Origin: GAS188 sp963713805
GTDB lineage: Bacteria; Pseudomonadota; Alphaproteobacteria; Rhizobiales; Beijerinckiaceae
Length of the DNA stretch: 64,000 nt
Reading direction: 5' to 3'
Assembly (NCBI GenBank): GCA_963713805.1
Contig: CAVQNF010000024.1
Location: 1 to 64,000 of the forward strand
The translations under genes and the position numbers were made by a program. Position 1 is the stretch's first letter; each line of letters begins with the position of its first letter. The notes under the pieces are model-generated. The model was not told the DNA's origin. It worked only from the letters and a program-made list of their open reading frames with translations, and did no database searches. This document shows, piece after piece, positions 7,842 through 16,219 of this stretch.

Positions 7842-8725
7842 TCAGACCGCGCGTGGCCTGTTGACGAGAACGATCCCGCCGAGAACGAGCGCGACAGCGA
7901 GGATGAGGCCTGGCTCCATGGCGTCCCCGAGCAGGAAATGGCCGGCCAGCACGCCCATCAAGGGGGTCACGAAGGTGAAGGCCGACATTTCGCCCGAGTG
8001 ATATCGGGCCAGCAGCCAATACCACACGAGATAGGTGAAGCCCGCGACCCAGATCATCTGGTAGAGAAGGCTCGCGGCCGGCACGAAAGACAGCTTCCTC
8101 GGCAAGCTCTCGCCCGAGACCAGCGCCGCGAGCGCGAGCAGCACCGCCGAGACGAAGAGCTGGTACAGAAGAACTTTGGCGGCCGGAGCGCTTCGCAGCC
8201 TCGTCGCCTTGACGATCAAGGTCAGCGCGCCCCAAAAAGCGCCTGCCAGCAAGGTGAGCACGTCGCCCACCACCGTCATCATCCCCTGCCGCGTCGAGAC
8301 GCCGAGGGCGATCGCGACCCCGAGGAAGGAGAGGGCGAGACCGATCCATTGGTTGAACCGCAGGCGCTCCTGCGGCAAGAAGACGGTTGCGCCCAGCGCC
8401 ACGACGCGGTGTAGAGAAAGAGCGCCGCGTGGCTGGCGCTCGTCCATTGCAGGCCGATAAAGAGCGCCAGGAACTCGAGCGCGAAAACCACGCCGGCGGC
8501 GATGCCCGGCCACAAGGTGCCGTCGCGCCGGAAGATGCTCGGATTTCGCCACCAGCACCACCCCCCGATGATGAGGGTGCCGCCGATCGAGCGGATCGCC
8601 GCCTGGGTGATGGGCGGTACCTCGGCGAGCGCGAGTTTCGCCAGAACCTGCTGCACGCCCCAGCTCGCGCAACAGACGAACATCAAGGAGAGCGCGACGC
8701 GGTCAAGGGAGCGTGCGTGGAGCAT
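7842..8725 (-). CDS. EamA/DMT-family membrane transporter; one frameshift
   Basis: A ten-helix drug/metabolite-type permease in the inner membrane. Residues 1-100 come from the frame starting at 8725 (ASWGVQQVLAKLAL, then IRSIGGTLIIGGW and FLALFIGLQWTSASHAALFLYTA). A missing base near 8405 moves the rest (VALGATVFLPQERLRFNQWIGLALSFLGVAIA...) into the next frame. The C-terminal EamA repeat ends with GGIVLVNRPRAV. Corrected length is about 294 residues, normal for the family. Substrate is unknown. It lies 62 bases downstream of the MFS gene on the same strand. Confidence 0.8.
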
Positions 8726-8787
8726 GAGTTGAGGGCTCGAGGTTCAGAGGGAATGGCAGGAGGGAGTTTCGAGCGCTTAAGCTTGGC

Positions 8788-9993
8788 TCAGCCGCGACGC
8801 ATGGCGAACAAGATGGTCATGCCGATCAAGGTCAGCACACCCGCGGTGAACGACAGCCATAAGGCGACCGCGAGGCCGGCGCGCTCGAACAAGGCGGCGT
8901 AGGCGAGCGGCGCGAGCGCGAAGGCGACATTCTGAAAGCCGGCCAGCAGGCCGCTGGCGCGCCCGTAGCTGCGCGAGCCGAAGAGCGCGAGCGGGATCAT
9001 CACGCGCGCGAGGCTCATCGAGCCGCTCGCCACGCCATAGACGATCATGAAAATCGCCGGAGAGCCTCCGGCGAAGCCCGTCAATGAAATCGCGAATGAA
9101 ATCGCCAGCAGCGTCGAAGCGATCATGCCGGTGAGCAAGGGCGAATGGCGCGAGCCCATGGCGAGGTCGATCAGGCGCGAGCTCACCTGCAGCACGCCGA
9201 GCAGCGAGGCGAGCGAAATCGCTTCGACCCGCTCCGCGCCGAGATGCCGCAGCAGGTCGACGATATGGACGGAGAAGTCCCAGGAGATGAAGCCGCTGAG
9301 GCACATGCAGGGGACGAGGATGAGGAGCGCGACCTTGTGGAGCGAGGCAGAGATCCCCTCCTGCACAGGCCGCGCCGGAAGCGCGTCGAGCGAGGGCGCG
9401 ATCCTCCTCCGCAGGAGCCATGAATGAAAGGGCGCGCTGATGAAAAGATGCAACGCGGCCAGCAAGAAACAGGTCATGCGCCAGCCGAATGCCCCGTCGA
9501 GAAAGCTCAAGCTCGGCCAGGCGACCGAAGACGCCACGCCCGTGAACAGCATCAGGACCGTCATGGCGCGTCGCGCGCTTGCGCCGGCGAGCTGCGCGAC
9601 CGCGACGAAAGCCGAATTGGTCAACAGCATGGAGCTCGCGACGCCCATCACGACCCAGGCGAAGAGGTAGCTCTTCAGGTCGAAGGACAAGCCTATCAAG
9701 GTGAGCGCCAAGGCCGCGAGAACCGAGCCCGAGGTCATGATGACGCGCGCGCCACCGCGGTCGAGCCTGCGGCCGAGCCAGGGCGCAAGCGAGGCGCTGA
9801 CGAGCAGCATCACGGTCACGCCCGCGTAGACGATCTCTTCCGACAGGCCCGTGTCGCGCGAAATGTCGCTTGCGAGGATGGTCGGGAGATAGAAGGTCGT
9901 GCCCCAACCGACGATCTGGCCGGCGCCGAGGCCACCGATCAGTCGCGCAAGCGGAAGATGCGCGGCAAAGCTGGTGGTCCTTACGAGCGACAT
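8788..9993 (-). CDS. Major facilitator superfamily transporter
   Basis: A 12-helix inner-membrane permease of about 401 residues. The first half begins ARLIGGLGAGQIVGWGTTFYLP. The loop between helices 2 and 3 has the MFS motif-A-like LAPWLGRRLDRGGARVIM. A central loop (LLRRRIAPSLDALPARP) separates the halves. The long open frame extends upstream to 10146, but only the segment from the ATG at 9993 looks like protein of this family. Substrate is unknown. It is likely co-transcribed with the EamA gene downstream. Confidence 0.8.
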   Translation of the reverse strand: MSLVRTTSFAAHLPLARLIGGLGAGQIVGWGTTFYLPTILASDISRDTGLSEEIVYAGVTVMLLVSASLAPWLGRRLDRGGARVIMTSGSVLAALALTLIGLSFDLKSYLFAWVVMGVASSMLLTNSAFVAVAQLAGASARRAMTVLMLFTGVASSVAWPSLSFLDGAFGWRMTCFLLAALHLFISAPFHSWLLRRRIAPSLDALPARPVQEGISASLHKVALLILVPCMCLSGFISWDFSVHIVDLLRHLGAERVEAISLASLLGVLQVSSRLIDLAMGSRHSPLLTGMIASTLLAISFAISLTGFAGGSPAIFMIVYGVASGSMSLARVMIPLALFGSRSYGRASGLLAGFQNVAFALAPLAYAALFERAGLAVALWLSFTAGVLTLIGMTILFAMRRG

Positions 9994-10268
9994 CGGCTTG
10001 TTCTTGGTGGCATCTTCTCGGTCGGTTGGCCTGCGTTTCGGCTCTCGGCATCGCGCGGCGGATGCGCCGCACGATTCTCCGCAAGCCCGGTCTCGAACTT
10101 TGTGAAAAGATGACGCGACAATACGGAGCGCAAGCGCCGCGCCCATCCGCCTCGGCGCCTCTCTGCTCTACAGGAGAAAAGAGGCTCGCGCCATGCGCTC
10201 ACCATGGCGCCTTCGCAGGGCAGTATCCCTCCTTGCGCATCTCGCAGGGGATCGGACGCTCGGCGAGG

Positions 10269-11267
10269 TCACAGATGCGAATAGGCGCTTCGCTCGAGGG
10301 TAAGCTCTCGGCCCGACTTCGTCACCGTGACCTGTCCCGCCTCGCCGGGAGAGGTTTCACCCACCCATGCCGCGGGGACGCCTTTCGCCTCGCATGCGGC
10401 GCTGAAGCGCGGCCAGGAATTTCGATCGAGCGTCAGGAGAAGCTCATAGTCATCGCCACCGGCGAGGATGGTGTCGAGCAGCGCCGGATCGACAGCGAGC
10501 GCCTGGCGCGCCGCCGGGGACAAGGGAACGCGATCCGCATCGATATTCGCCGCGAGGTGGGAAGCCCGGCACAATCTTTCGAGATCGCCGACGAGGCCGT
10601 CCGATATGTCCATCGACCCGCGCGCGTGGCGGGCGACCTCGGCGGCGAGCTCGGTGCGCGGTTGCGGCAACAGGTAGCGGGAGGCGAGATGCTCGCGCGC
10701 GGAAGGCGCGAGCGCCCATCCGCCGGCGCGCTCGGGCTCGACCCTCTGCACGAGACCGAGCGCCGCGTCGCCGATCGTGCCGGTCACGGCAATGAGATCG
10801 CCCGGCCGCGCGTCAAGCCGCGTGGGCATGCGGCCGGGTCGCACCGCGCCGACGAGCGTGATCGAGACGCTGAGCGGCCCCGGCGTCCGCGTGGTATCGC
10901 CGCCGAGCAGCGGGACACCGAAGCTTTGGCAATCCTTCGCCAGCCCCTCGAAGAAGCGAGCGAGCCACGCCTGATCCAGGCTCGGCGGCAAGGCAAGCGT
11001 CATCAGGAAGCCGATCGGTTTCGCGCCCTTGGCCGCAAGATCGGAGAGATTCATGCGCAAGGCCTTGCGGGCGAAGAGATCGGGCGCATCCTCCGGAAAA
11101 GCGTGCACTCCCATCACGATCGCATCTGCCGTCAGGACGAGCTCATGTCCTCTCGGCGGCACGAGGCGAGCGGCATCATCCTTGAGATCGAAGGCGCCTT
11201 CGCCCGCGAGCGGCCGAATGAGACGCGCGATGAACTCGTCCTCGGCCGAGGGCGGCCGCGCTCTCAT
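10269..11267 (-). CDS. thiL: Thiamine-monophosphate kinase ThiL
   Basis: Phosphorylates thiamine monophosphate to thiamine diphosphate with ATP. This is an AIRS-fold (PurM-like) protein of 332 residues. Near the start is EDEFIARLIRPL; the Mg-ATP site residues are in LKDDAARL and LTADAIVMGVHF-type sequence, followed by MNLSDLAAKGAKP and GGDTTRTPG. The C-terminal half has SMDISDGLVGDLERL and ILAGGDDYELL, both conserved in ThiL. It is the last gene of the glyA-nrdR-rib-nusB operon, 9 bases after the nusB stop. Confidence 0.94.
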   Translation of the reverse strand: MRARPPSAEDEFIARLIRPLAGEGAFDLKDDAARLVPPRGHELVLTADAIVMGVHAFPEDAPDLFARKALRMNLSDLAAKGAKPIGFLMTLALPPSLDQAWLARFFEGLAKDCQSFGVPLLGGDTTRTPGPLSVSITLVGAVRPGRMPTRLDARPGDLIAVTGTIGDAALGLVQRVEPERAGGWALAPSAREHLASRYLLPQPRTELAAEVARHARGSMDISDGLVGDLERLCRASHLAANIDADRVPLSPAARQALAVDPALLDTILAGGDDYELLLTLDRNSWPRFSAACEAKGVPAAWVGETSPGEAGQVTVTKSGRELTLERSAYSHL

Positions 11268-11276
11268 CGAGGGGCC

Positions 11277-11753
11277 TCACCGCGCATGCGCCTTCGGCTT
11301 CATCTCGTCCGCGCGCAGGCGCCGCGCCACGGCATCGAGCGCGCCATTGATGAACTTGATCTCCGCGTCGTCGTGAAAGCTCGTCGCCACGTCGAGATAG
11401 GCGGCGATCGTGGAGGCGACCGCAACGTCGCGCCGATGCGACAATTCATAGGCGCCGGCGCGCAGGATGGCGCGTGAGACAGCCTCGAGGCGCGCGAGAC
11501 GCCAATTCTCGGCAAGCGTCTCATCGAGCGTGCGGTCGATGACCGCCTGCTCGCGCAGCACGCCGGAAACGAGATCGCGGAAGAAGCCGCGATCGACCTC
11601 GCCCGCGTCGATGCCCTCGACCTCTCGCTCGATCCAATGGTTCTCGAATTCGCCCATGGTCTCCAGGATGCCCTTGCCGGCGACATCCATCTGATAAAGC
11701 GCCTGCACGGCCGCGAGCCGCGCCGCGAGCCGCGTCGCGCCGCCCTTGCTCAT
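11277..11753 (-). CDS. nusB: Transcription antitermination factor NusB
   Basis: A helical RNA-binding factor that, with NusE (S10), binds boxA and supports rRNA antitermination. Family landmarks are ARLAAVQALYQMDVAGKG near the N-terminus and EAVSRAILRAGAYELSHRRDVAVASTIAAYLDVA in two halves in the C-terminal bundle, ending with FINGALDAVARRLR. Length is 158 residues. The start ATG overlaps the ribH stop (ATGA, 11750-11753), so the two are translationally coupled. Confidence 0.94.
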   Translation of the reverse strand: MSKGGATRLAARLAAVQALYQMDVAGKGILETMGEFENHWIEREVEGIDAGEVDRGFFRDLVSGVLREQAVIDRTLDETLAENWRLARLEAVSRAILRAGAYELSHRRDVAVASTIAAYLDVATSFHDDAEIKFINGALDAVARRLRADEMKPKAHAR

Positions 11754-12250
11754 CGCACGGGCTCCACGACGGCGAAGCGCTTGAGCGCGAGCACGGCGAG
11801 CGCGGCTCGAGCAGCACCGCCGCCCTTGTCGAGGCGTCCGGGCTCGGCACGTTCCAGGGCCTGCGCCTCGGTTTCGACCGTCAGGATACCATTGCCCAGC
11901 GGCAATCTCCGCTCGATCGAGATGTCCATGAGGGCACGCGCGCTCTCGCCGGCCACGATATCGTAGTGGCTGGTGTCGCCGCGAATGACGCAACCGAGCG
12001 CGACCGCCGCATCATAAGGAGCTCCGCGCTCGGCCGCGGCATCGAGCGCGATCACGATCGCCGCGGGGATTTCGAGTGCCCCCGGCACCGTCAGCACGTC
12101 GCAACGGACCCCTGCCTTTTCGAAGGCGGCAAGCGCGCCTCTCAGCAGCGCATCGGCAATATGCGGATAGAAGCGCGCCTCGATGATGAGGCAGCGCGCG
12201 CCTTCGAGGCGGGGACCATCTTTCGTCCCACGGCGGGGCTCGCGCTTCAT
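11750..12250 (-). CDS. ribH: 6,7-dimethyl-8-ribityllumazine synthase RibH
   Basis: Condenses 5-amino-6-ribitylaminouracil with dihydroxybutanone phosphate in riboflavin synthesis, forming icosahedral or pentameric shells. Key sites are IIEARFYPHIADALLRGA, VPGALEIPAAI (ribityl contacts) and CVIRGDTSHYDIV, with the catalytic histidine in the last. Length is 166 residues from the ATG at 12250. The longer open frame upstream is only a shadow of ribE. The gap to ribE is 47 bases, and the stop overlaps the nusB start. Confidence 0.94.
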   Translation of the reverse strand: MKREPRRGTKDGPRLEGARCLIIEARFYPHIADALLRGALAAFEKAGVRCDVLTVPGALEIPAAIVIALDAAAERGAPYDAAVALGCVIRGDTSHYDIVAGESARALMDISIERRLPLGNGILTVETEAQALERAEPGRLDKGGGAARAALAVLALKRFAVVEPVR

Positions 12251-12297
12251 CGGATCACCAGGTCGTTTCGACCCTGTTCGAGTGAGGGCCGATTTAC

Positions 12298-12933
12298 CTA
12301 GCCCCCACCCTTGACCTCGGCAAGTCTCGCCGCATAGCGGGCCATGAGGTCGACCTCGAGGTTCAACCGGTCCCCCGCTATCCGCTCGCCGAAGGTCGTG
12401 ACCGATAAGGTGTGCGGTATGAGCAGAACCGAGAACCTCGTTCCCGCGATCGAATTCACCGTGAGCGAAACCCCGTCGAGCGCCACCGAACCTTTGCGCG
12501 CGATGAAAGCCGCGGCATCCGCGGGCGCCTCGATGGTGAAGCGAGCCGTCGCGCCCCAGGGATCGTTCTTCGCCGTGACCTCCTCGCGCGCCACGATCCT
12601 CGCCGTCGCGTCGATATGGCCGGTCACCAGATGGCCGCCGAGCTCGTCGCCGATCTTCAGCGAGCGCTCGAGGTTGACCTTTGTGCCTTGCGTCCATTCG
12701 CCCAGCGTCGTCAGAGCGAGCGTCTCCGCCGCGGCCTCGACCTCGAACCAGGAGCCGCTCGACCGATCCCCCTTGGCGACCACCGTGAGGCATGGTCCCG
12801 CGCATGCGATCGAAGCCCCGATGGCGATGGTTTCGTCCGCATAGGCCGAATGAATGCGAATGCGCTTCAGCGTGCCTTGCCGGCCGCCGATCTCGGCGAC
12901 CTCCCCGATATCGCTCACGATGCCGGTGAACAT
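12298..12933 (-). CDS. ribE: Riboflavin synthase alpha subunit RibE
   Basis: Dismutates two molecules of dimethylribityllumazine to riboflavin plus the pyrimidine. It has two lumazine-binding repeats: the first from MFTGIVSDIGEVAEI with IACAGPCLTVV, the second from GHLVTGHIDATARI with KGSVALDGVSLTVN. Length is 211 residues. The ATG at 12933 lies within the last codons of ribD (19-base overlap), which supports coupled translation. Confidence 0.93.
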   Translation of the reverse strand: MFTGIVSDIGEVAEIGGRQGTLKRIRIHSAYADETIAIGASIACAGPCLTVVAKGDRSSGSWFEVEAAAETLALTTLGEWTQGTKVNLERSLKIGDELGGHLVTGHIDATARIVAREEVTAKNDPWGATARFTIEAPADAAAFIARKGSVALDGVSLTVNSIAGTRFSVLLIPHTLSVTTFGERIAGDRLNLEVDLMARYAARLAEVKGGG

Positions 12934-14090
12934 GCCATCGGTCTCACATATCGGAGAAGTCGGTCCTCGCCGAACTTCAGCGGCTGGTCCGCAATGACGA
13001 AACGCCCCGAGATCGCTTCCGCGAGCGTGGGGCCGAGCGCCGCGCGTCCGGGATGGCCGAGCGCTCGCGCCGACGAGATGGAAACGAATTCGTCGATCAG
13101 ATCCGCTTTCGCGAGCTCCTCGGCGAGCGATGGTCCGCCTTCGCAAAGCAATCTCGTCACCCCCTTGGCGCCGAGCACCTGCATGGCGTCGCCGATTTCG
13201 ACGCGGCCGAGCCCGTTCACCCGCACGCGAAGAACCACGACGCCGGCCGCGGCCAGGCGAGCTTCCTCGTCGCGAGACGCTTCTTCGCCGGCAATGATCC
13301 AGCTCGGGGTGCCGCGTGCCGAGACGACGATGTGCGCCGCCGAGGGCGTGCGCAGATGCGTGTCGAGCACGACGCGGATCGGGCTTCGTCCTTCAAGCCC
13401 GGGCAAACGGCAAGTGAGCTTCGGATCGTCGGCAAGCACGGTGCCGACGCCGACCATGATCGCGTCCGAGCGCGCCCTCAGGAGATGCGTCTGCGCATTC
13501 GCGATGGCGCCGCTGATGGGGAGCGGCGCGCCGCTCGCCGAAGCCGCGAAACCGTCCGCCGTCATGGCGAGCTTGAGCGTCACGAAGGGCCGGCCGGCGG
13601 TGACGCGCATGATGTGGCCCGCATGCAGCGCGCGGCACTGCGGTTCCAAAACGCCCAAGCCGACCTCGATGCCGGCCCGGCGAAGTCCCTCGATGCCCCT
13701 GCCGGCGACGCGCCGATCGGGGTCCTCGACCCCGCACACGACGCGCGCCACGCCGGCCGCGATCACGGCCTCAGCGCAAGGCGGCGTGCGTCCATGATGA
13801 GCGCATGGCTCGAGCGTCACGAACAAGGTCGCGCCGCGCGCCCGCTCGCCCGCCGCGTCGAGCGCGATCCGCTCGGCATGCGGGCGTCCGCCGGGAGCGG
13901 TCACGGCGCGCGCCAGGATGATGGGATGATCGCTTCTCTCATCGACGAGGACCGCGCCGACCGACGGGTTCGGCGCGGTGAGACCGAGATGGCGTTCGCC
14001 CAGCGCCAGCGCCTGGCGCATGAAGGCGCCATCCATCGGGCTCTCGCGACTTCGGGCCCGAGGCGCGAGGGGACGAGCCTGGGCGCTCAC
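12915..14090 (-). CDS. ribD: Bifunctional riboflavin biosynthesis protein RibD
   Basis: The N-terminal cytidine-deaminase-like domain has the zinc/catalytic motif GGRPHAERIALDAAG and the cysteines of EPCAHHGRTPPCAEAVI. The C-terminal NADPH reductase domain begins RPFVTLKLAMTADG and has VGVGTVLADDPKLTCR and LLCEGGPSLAEEL. It deaminates and reduces the GTP-derived pyrimidine in riboflavin synthesis. The start is probably the GTG at 14090, whose GTGA overlaps the nrdR stop. The ATGs at 14036 and 14021 would trim 18-23 residues without touching the domain. Length is 391 residues. Confidence 0.92.
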   Translation of the reverse strand: MSAQARPLAPRARSRESPMDGAFMRQALALGERHLGLTAPNPSVGAVLVDERSDHPIILARAVTAPGGRPHAERIALDAAGERARGATLFVTLEPCAHHGRTPPCAEAVIAAGVARVVCGVEDPDRRVAGRGIEGLRRAGIEVGLGVLEPQCRALHAGHIMRVTAGRPFVTLKLAMTADGFAASASGAPLPISGAIANAQTHLLRARSDAIMVGVGTVLADDPKLTCRLPGLEGRSPIRVVLDTHLRTPSAAHIVVSARGTPSWIIAGEEASRDEEARLAAAGVVVLRVRVNGLGRVEIGDAMQVLGAKGVTRLLCEGGPSLAEELAKADLIDEFVSISSARALGHPGRAALGPTLAEAISGRFVIADQPLKFGEDRLLRYVRPMACSPAS

Positions 14091-14572
14091 GAACTCCTCT
14101 CGGCCCCGCCCACGGGTGCTGCCTCGGCTGCCAGCTCGTCGATCAGCTCTTCGAAATCGCGCGTTTCGCGGAAATTGCGATAGACCGACGCAAAGCGAAC
14201 ATAGGCGACACTGTCGAGCGCTTTGAGGCCGTTCATGACCAATTCGCCGATGGTTTCGCTCGGCACCTCACTCTCTCCCGAGCTTTCGAGCTGACGCACG
14301 ATGCCGTTGACCATGCGTTCGATCGCCTCCGTCTCGACGGGCCGCTTGCGCAGCGCGATCTCGAGCGAGCGCATGAGCTTGTCCCGGTCGAAGGGCTCGT
14401 GCGCGCCGTTGTGCTTGATCACCGTGAGCTCGCGAAGCTGGACGCGCTCGAAAGTCGTGAAACGTCCGCCGCAGGCCGGACAGACGCGCCGGCGCCTGAT
14501 CGCGGCGTTATCGTCCGAGGGCCGCGAATCCTTCACCTGCGTGTCGAGGCCGCCGCAATAAGGACAGCGCAT
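14087..14572 (-). CDS. nrdR: Transcriptional repressor NrdR
   Basis: A repressor of ribonucleotide reductase genes that senses dATP/ATP. The N-terminal zinc ribbon has MRCPYCGG and VCPACGGRF (four cysteines), followed by RFTTFERVQLRELTV and an ATP-cone domain (FDRDKLMRSLEIALRKRPV). Length is 161 residues. It sits between glyA and ribD as in other Hyphomicrobiales, 21 bases after glyA. Confidence 0.95.
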   Translation of the reverse strand: MRCPYCGGLDTQVKDSRPSDDNAAIRRRRVCPACGGRFTTFERVQLRELTVIKHNGAHEPFDRDKLMRSLEIALRKRPVETEAIERMVNGIVRQLESSGESEVPSETIGELVMNGLKALDSVAYVRFASVYRNFRETRDFEELIDELAAEAAPVGGAERSS

Positions 14573-14593
14573 GAAGCTTCGCGGCTCCCGTTC

Positions 14594-15946
14594 CTACGTG
14601 TAAATCGGGAAGCGGCGCGTGAGCGCAAAGACGCGCTCCCTGACGGCCGCTTCGACCGCGCCATTGCCCTCCTCGCCAGTCCTCTCCTCGCCAGCCCTCT
14701 CCTGGCCAGTCCTCTTCTCGCCATGTCGGCGCAAGCCGTCGAGCACATCGGCGATGAGGCGGCCGATTTCCTCGAATTCCGTGGCACCGAACCCACGCGA
14801 GGTGCAGGCGGGGGAGCCGAGCCTGATTCCCGAGGTGACCGCCGGCTTTTGCGGATCGAAGGGCACGCCGTTCTTGTTGCAGGTCACATGGGCGCGAGAG
14901 AGCGCAGCTTCCGCCGCCTTGCCGGTGAGCGCCTGGGCGCGCAAATCGACGAGCAAGAGATGATTATCCGTGCCCCCGGTGACGAGGTCATAGCCCCTCG
15001 ACTTGAGTGATTTTCCAAGCACAGCAGCATTTTCCACCACGGCCTTGGCGTAAAGCTTGAACTCGGGTTCGAGCGCTTCCGCGAAAGCCGTCGCCTTCGC
15101 GGCGATCGCATGCATCAGCGGTCCGCCCTGAAGGCCCGGGAAGATCGCCGAATTCACCTTCTTCGCGATTTCGGCGTCGTTCGTCAGGATCATGCCGCCG
15201 CGTGGGCCGCGCAAGGTCTTGTGCGTCGTCGTGGTCACGACATGGGCATGCGGGAAGGGGCTCGGATGCGCACCCCCGGCCACGAGCCCGGCGAAATGCG
15301 CCATGTCGACCATGAAGAAGGCGCCGACCTTGTCGGCTATGGCGCGAAAGCGCGCGAAATCGAAATGGCGGGCATAGGCCGAGCCGCCGGCGATGATCAG
15401 CTTCGGCCGGCTTTCCGTCGCCAGGCGTTCGACCGCGTCCATGTCGATCCGGTTGTCGCTCTCGCGCACGCCGTAGCTCACGACCTTGAACCAGCGCCCC
15501 GACATGTTGACGGGCGAGCCGTGCGTGAGATGGCCGCCGGCGTTGAGATCGAGCCCCATGAAAGTTTCGCCGGGCTTCATCAGCGCCAGGAACACGCCCT
15601 GATTGGCTTGGCTGCCCGAATTGGGCTGCACATTGGCGAAGCCGCAGCCGAACAATTTACAGGCACGTTCGATCGCGAGATTCTCGGCGATATCGACGAA
15701 TTGGCAGCCGCCGTAATAGCGCCGGCCAGGATATCCCTCCGCATATTTATTGGTCATTATCGAGCCTTGCGCCTCGAGCACGGCGCGCGACACGATATTT
15801 TCGGAAGCGATCAGCTCGATTTCCTCGCGCTGCCGGTTCAGCTCGAGATCGATCGCGCGGGCGATCTCGGGATCGACCTTCGCGAGCGGCGCGGAAAAAA
15901 AGCTGTTCGAGCGTTGGACGGCGAATTCCTTCGGCTGCGCGGTCAT
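14594..15946 (-). CDS. glyA: Serine hydroxymethyltransferase GlyA, with repeat-expanded C-terminus
   Basis: A PLP enzyme interconverting serine plus tetrahydrofolate with glycine plus methylene-tetrahydrofolate. Family sites: NPSGSQAN-type motif (VQPNSGSQANQGVFLAL), the HLTHGSPVN loop and the PLP lysine in VVTTTTHKTLRGPRGG. The catalytic body is complete. The C-terminal helix region after VLDGLRRHGEK carries an inserted run of Arg-Thr/Ala-Gly-Gln/Glu-Glu pentapeptides (about residues 408-427), encoded by 15-bp direct repeats, before the last AVEAAVRERVFALTRRFP. Length is 450 residues, longer than the usual ~430. First gene of the operon that runs to thiL. Confidence 0.95.
   Translation of the reverse strand: MTAQPKEFAVQRSNSFFSAPLAKVDPEIARAIDLELNRQREEIELIASENIVSRAVLEAQGSIMTNKYAEGYPGRRYYGGCQFVDIAENLAIERACKLFGCGFANVQPNSGSQANQGVFLALMKPGETFMGLDLNAGGHLTHGSPVNMSGRWFKVVSYGVRESDNRIDMDAVERLATESRPKLIIAGGSAYARHFDFARFRAIADKVGAFFMVDMAHFAGLVAGGAHPSPFPHAHVVTTTTHKTLRGPRGGMILTNDAEIAKKVNSAIFPGLQGGPLMHAIAAKATAFAEALEPEFKLYAKAVVENAAVLGKSLKSRGYDLVTGGTDNHLLLVDLRAQALTGKAAEAALSRAHVTCNKNGVPFDPQKPAVTSGIRLGSPACTSRGFGATEFEEIGRLIADVLDGLRRHGEKRTGQERAGEERTGEEGNGAVEAAVRERVFALTRRFPIYT
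14666..14725. repeat. 15-bp tandem repeat inside glyA
   Basis: Four consecutive 15-base units of the form CCTCTCCTCGCCAGT, with one or two changes each. The length is a multiple of three, so expansion or contraction keeps the glyA frame and adds or removes Arg-Thr-Gly-Glu-Glu pentapeptides. Confidence 0.85.
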
Positions 15947-16219
15947 ATCCGTCCTCGTCCGACTGTCGGGAAATGAAGCGCCCCGATACCATGGGCGGCT
16001 CTTGCGGCCAAGAGAAGCTTAAGATGAAGCTTGAGATGAAGCTTGGGATGAAGATGGCCAACGCCGCTCGGGCGCCGAAGCCTTCGTAGCGGAGCCTACC
16101 GTAGCCTTCGCCCGTTGCTCCATCGCGGCCGCCACCCTATAGATGCGCGTCGAAGAGCGGCGCCCTCTCACGGCGCCCAAGCGGATATCAGGCAAGGTTA
16201 GGCCAGGAACACATCATCG
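15947..16219. promoter_or_regulatory. Divergent promoter region of glyA and ppiD
   Basis: These 273 bases separate the two divergent starts and must hold both promoters. A short imperfect tandem (ATGAAGCTTGAG repeated about three times, 16023-16052) is the only internal structure I see. No glycine-riboswitch-like pattern was recognised by eye. Confidence 0.4.

Noticed and set aside
11750..12805. A long 351-residue RibH with an N-terminal extension
   Set aside because: The upstream part is a shadow of ribE; the lumazine synthase domain starts at the ATG at 12250.
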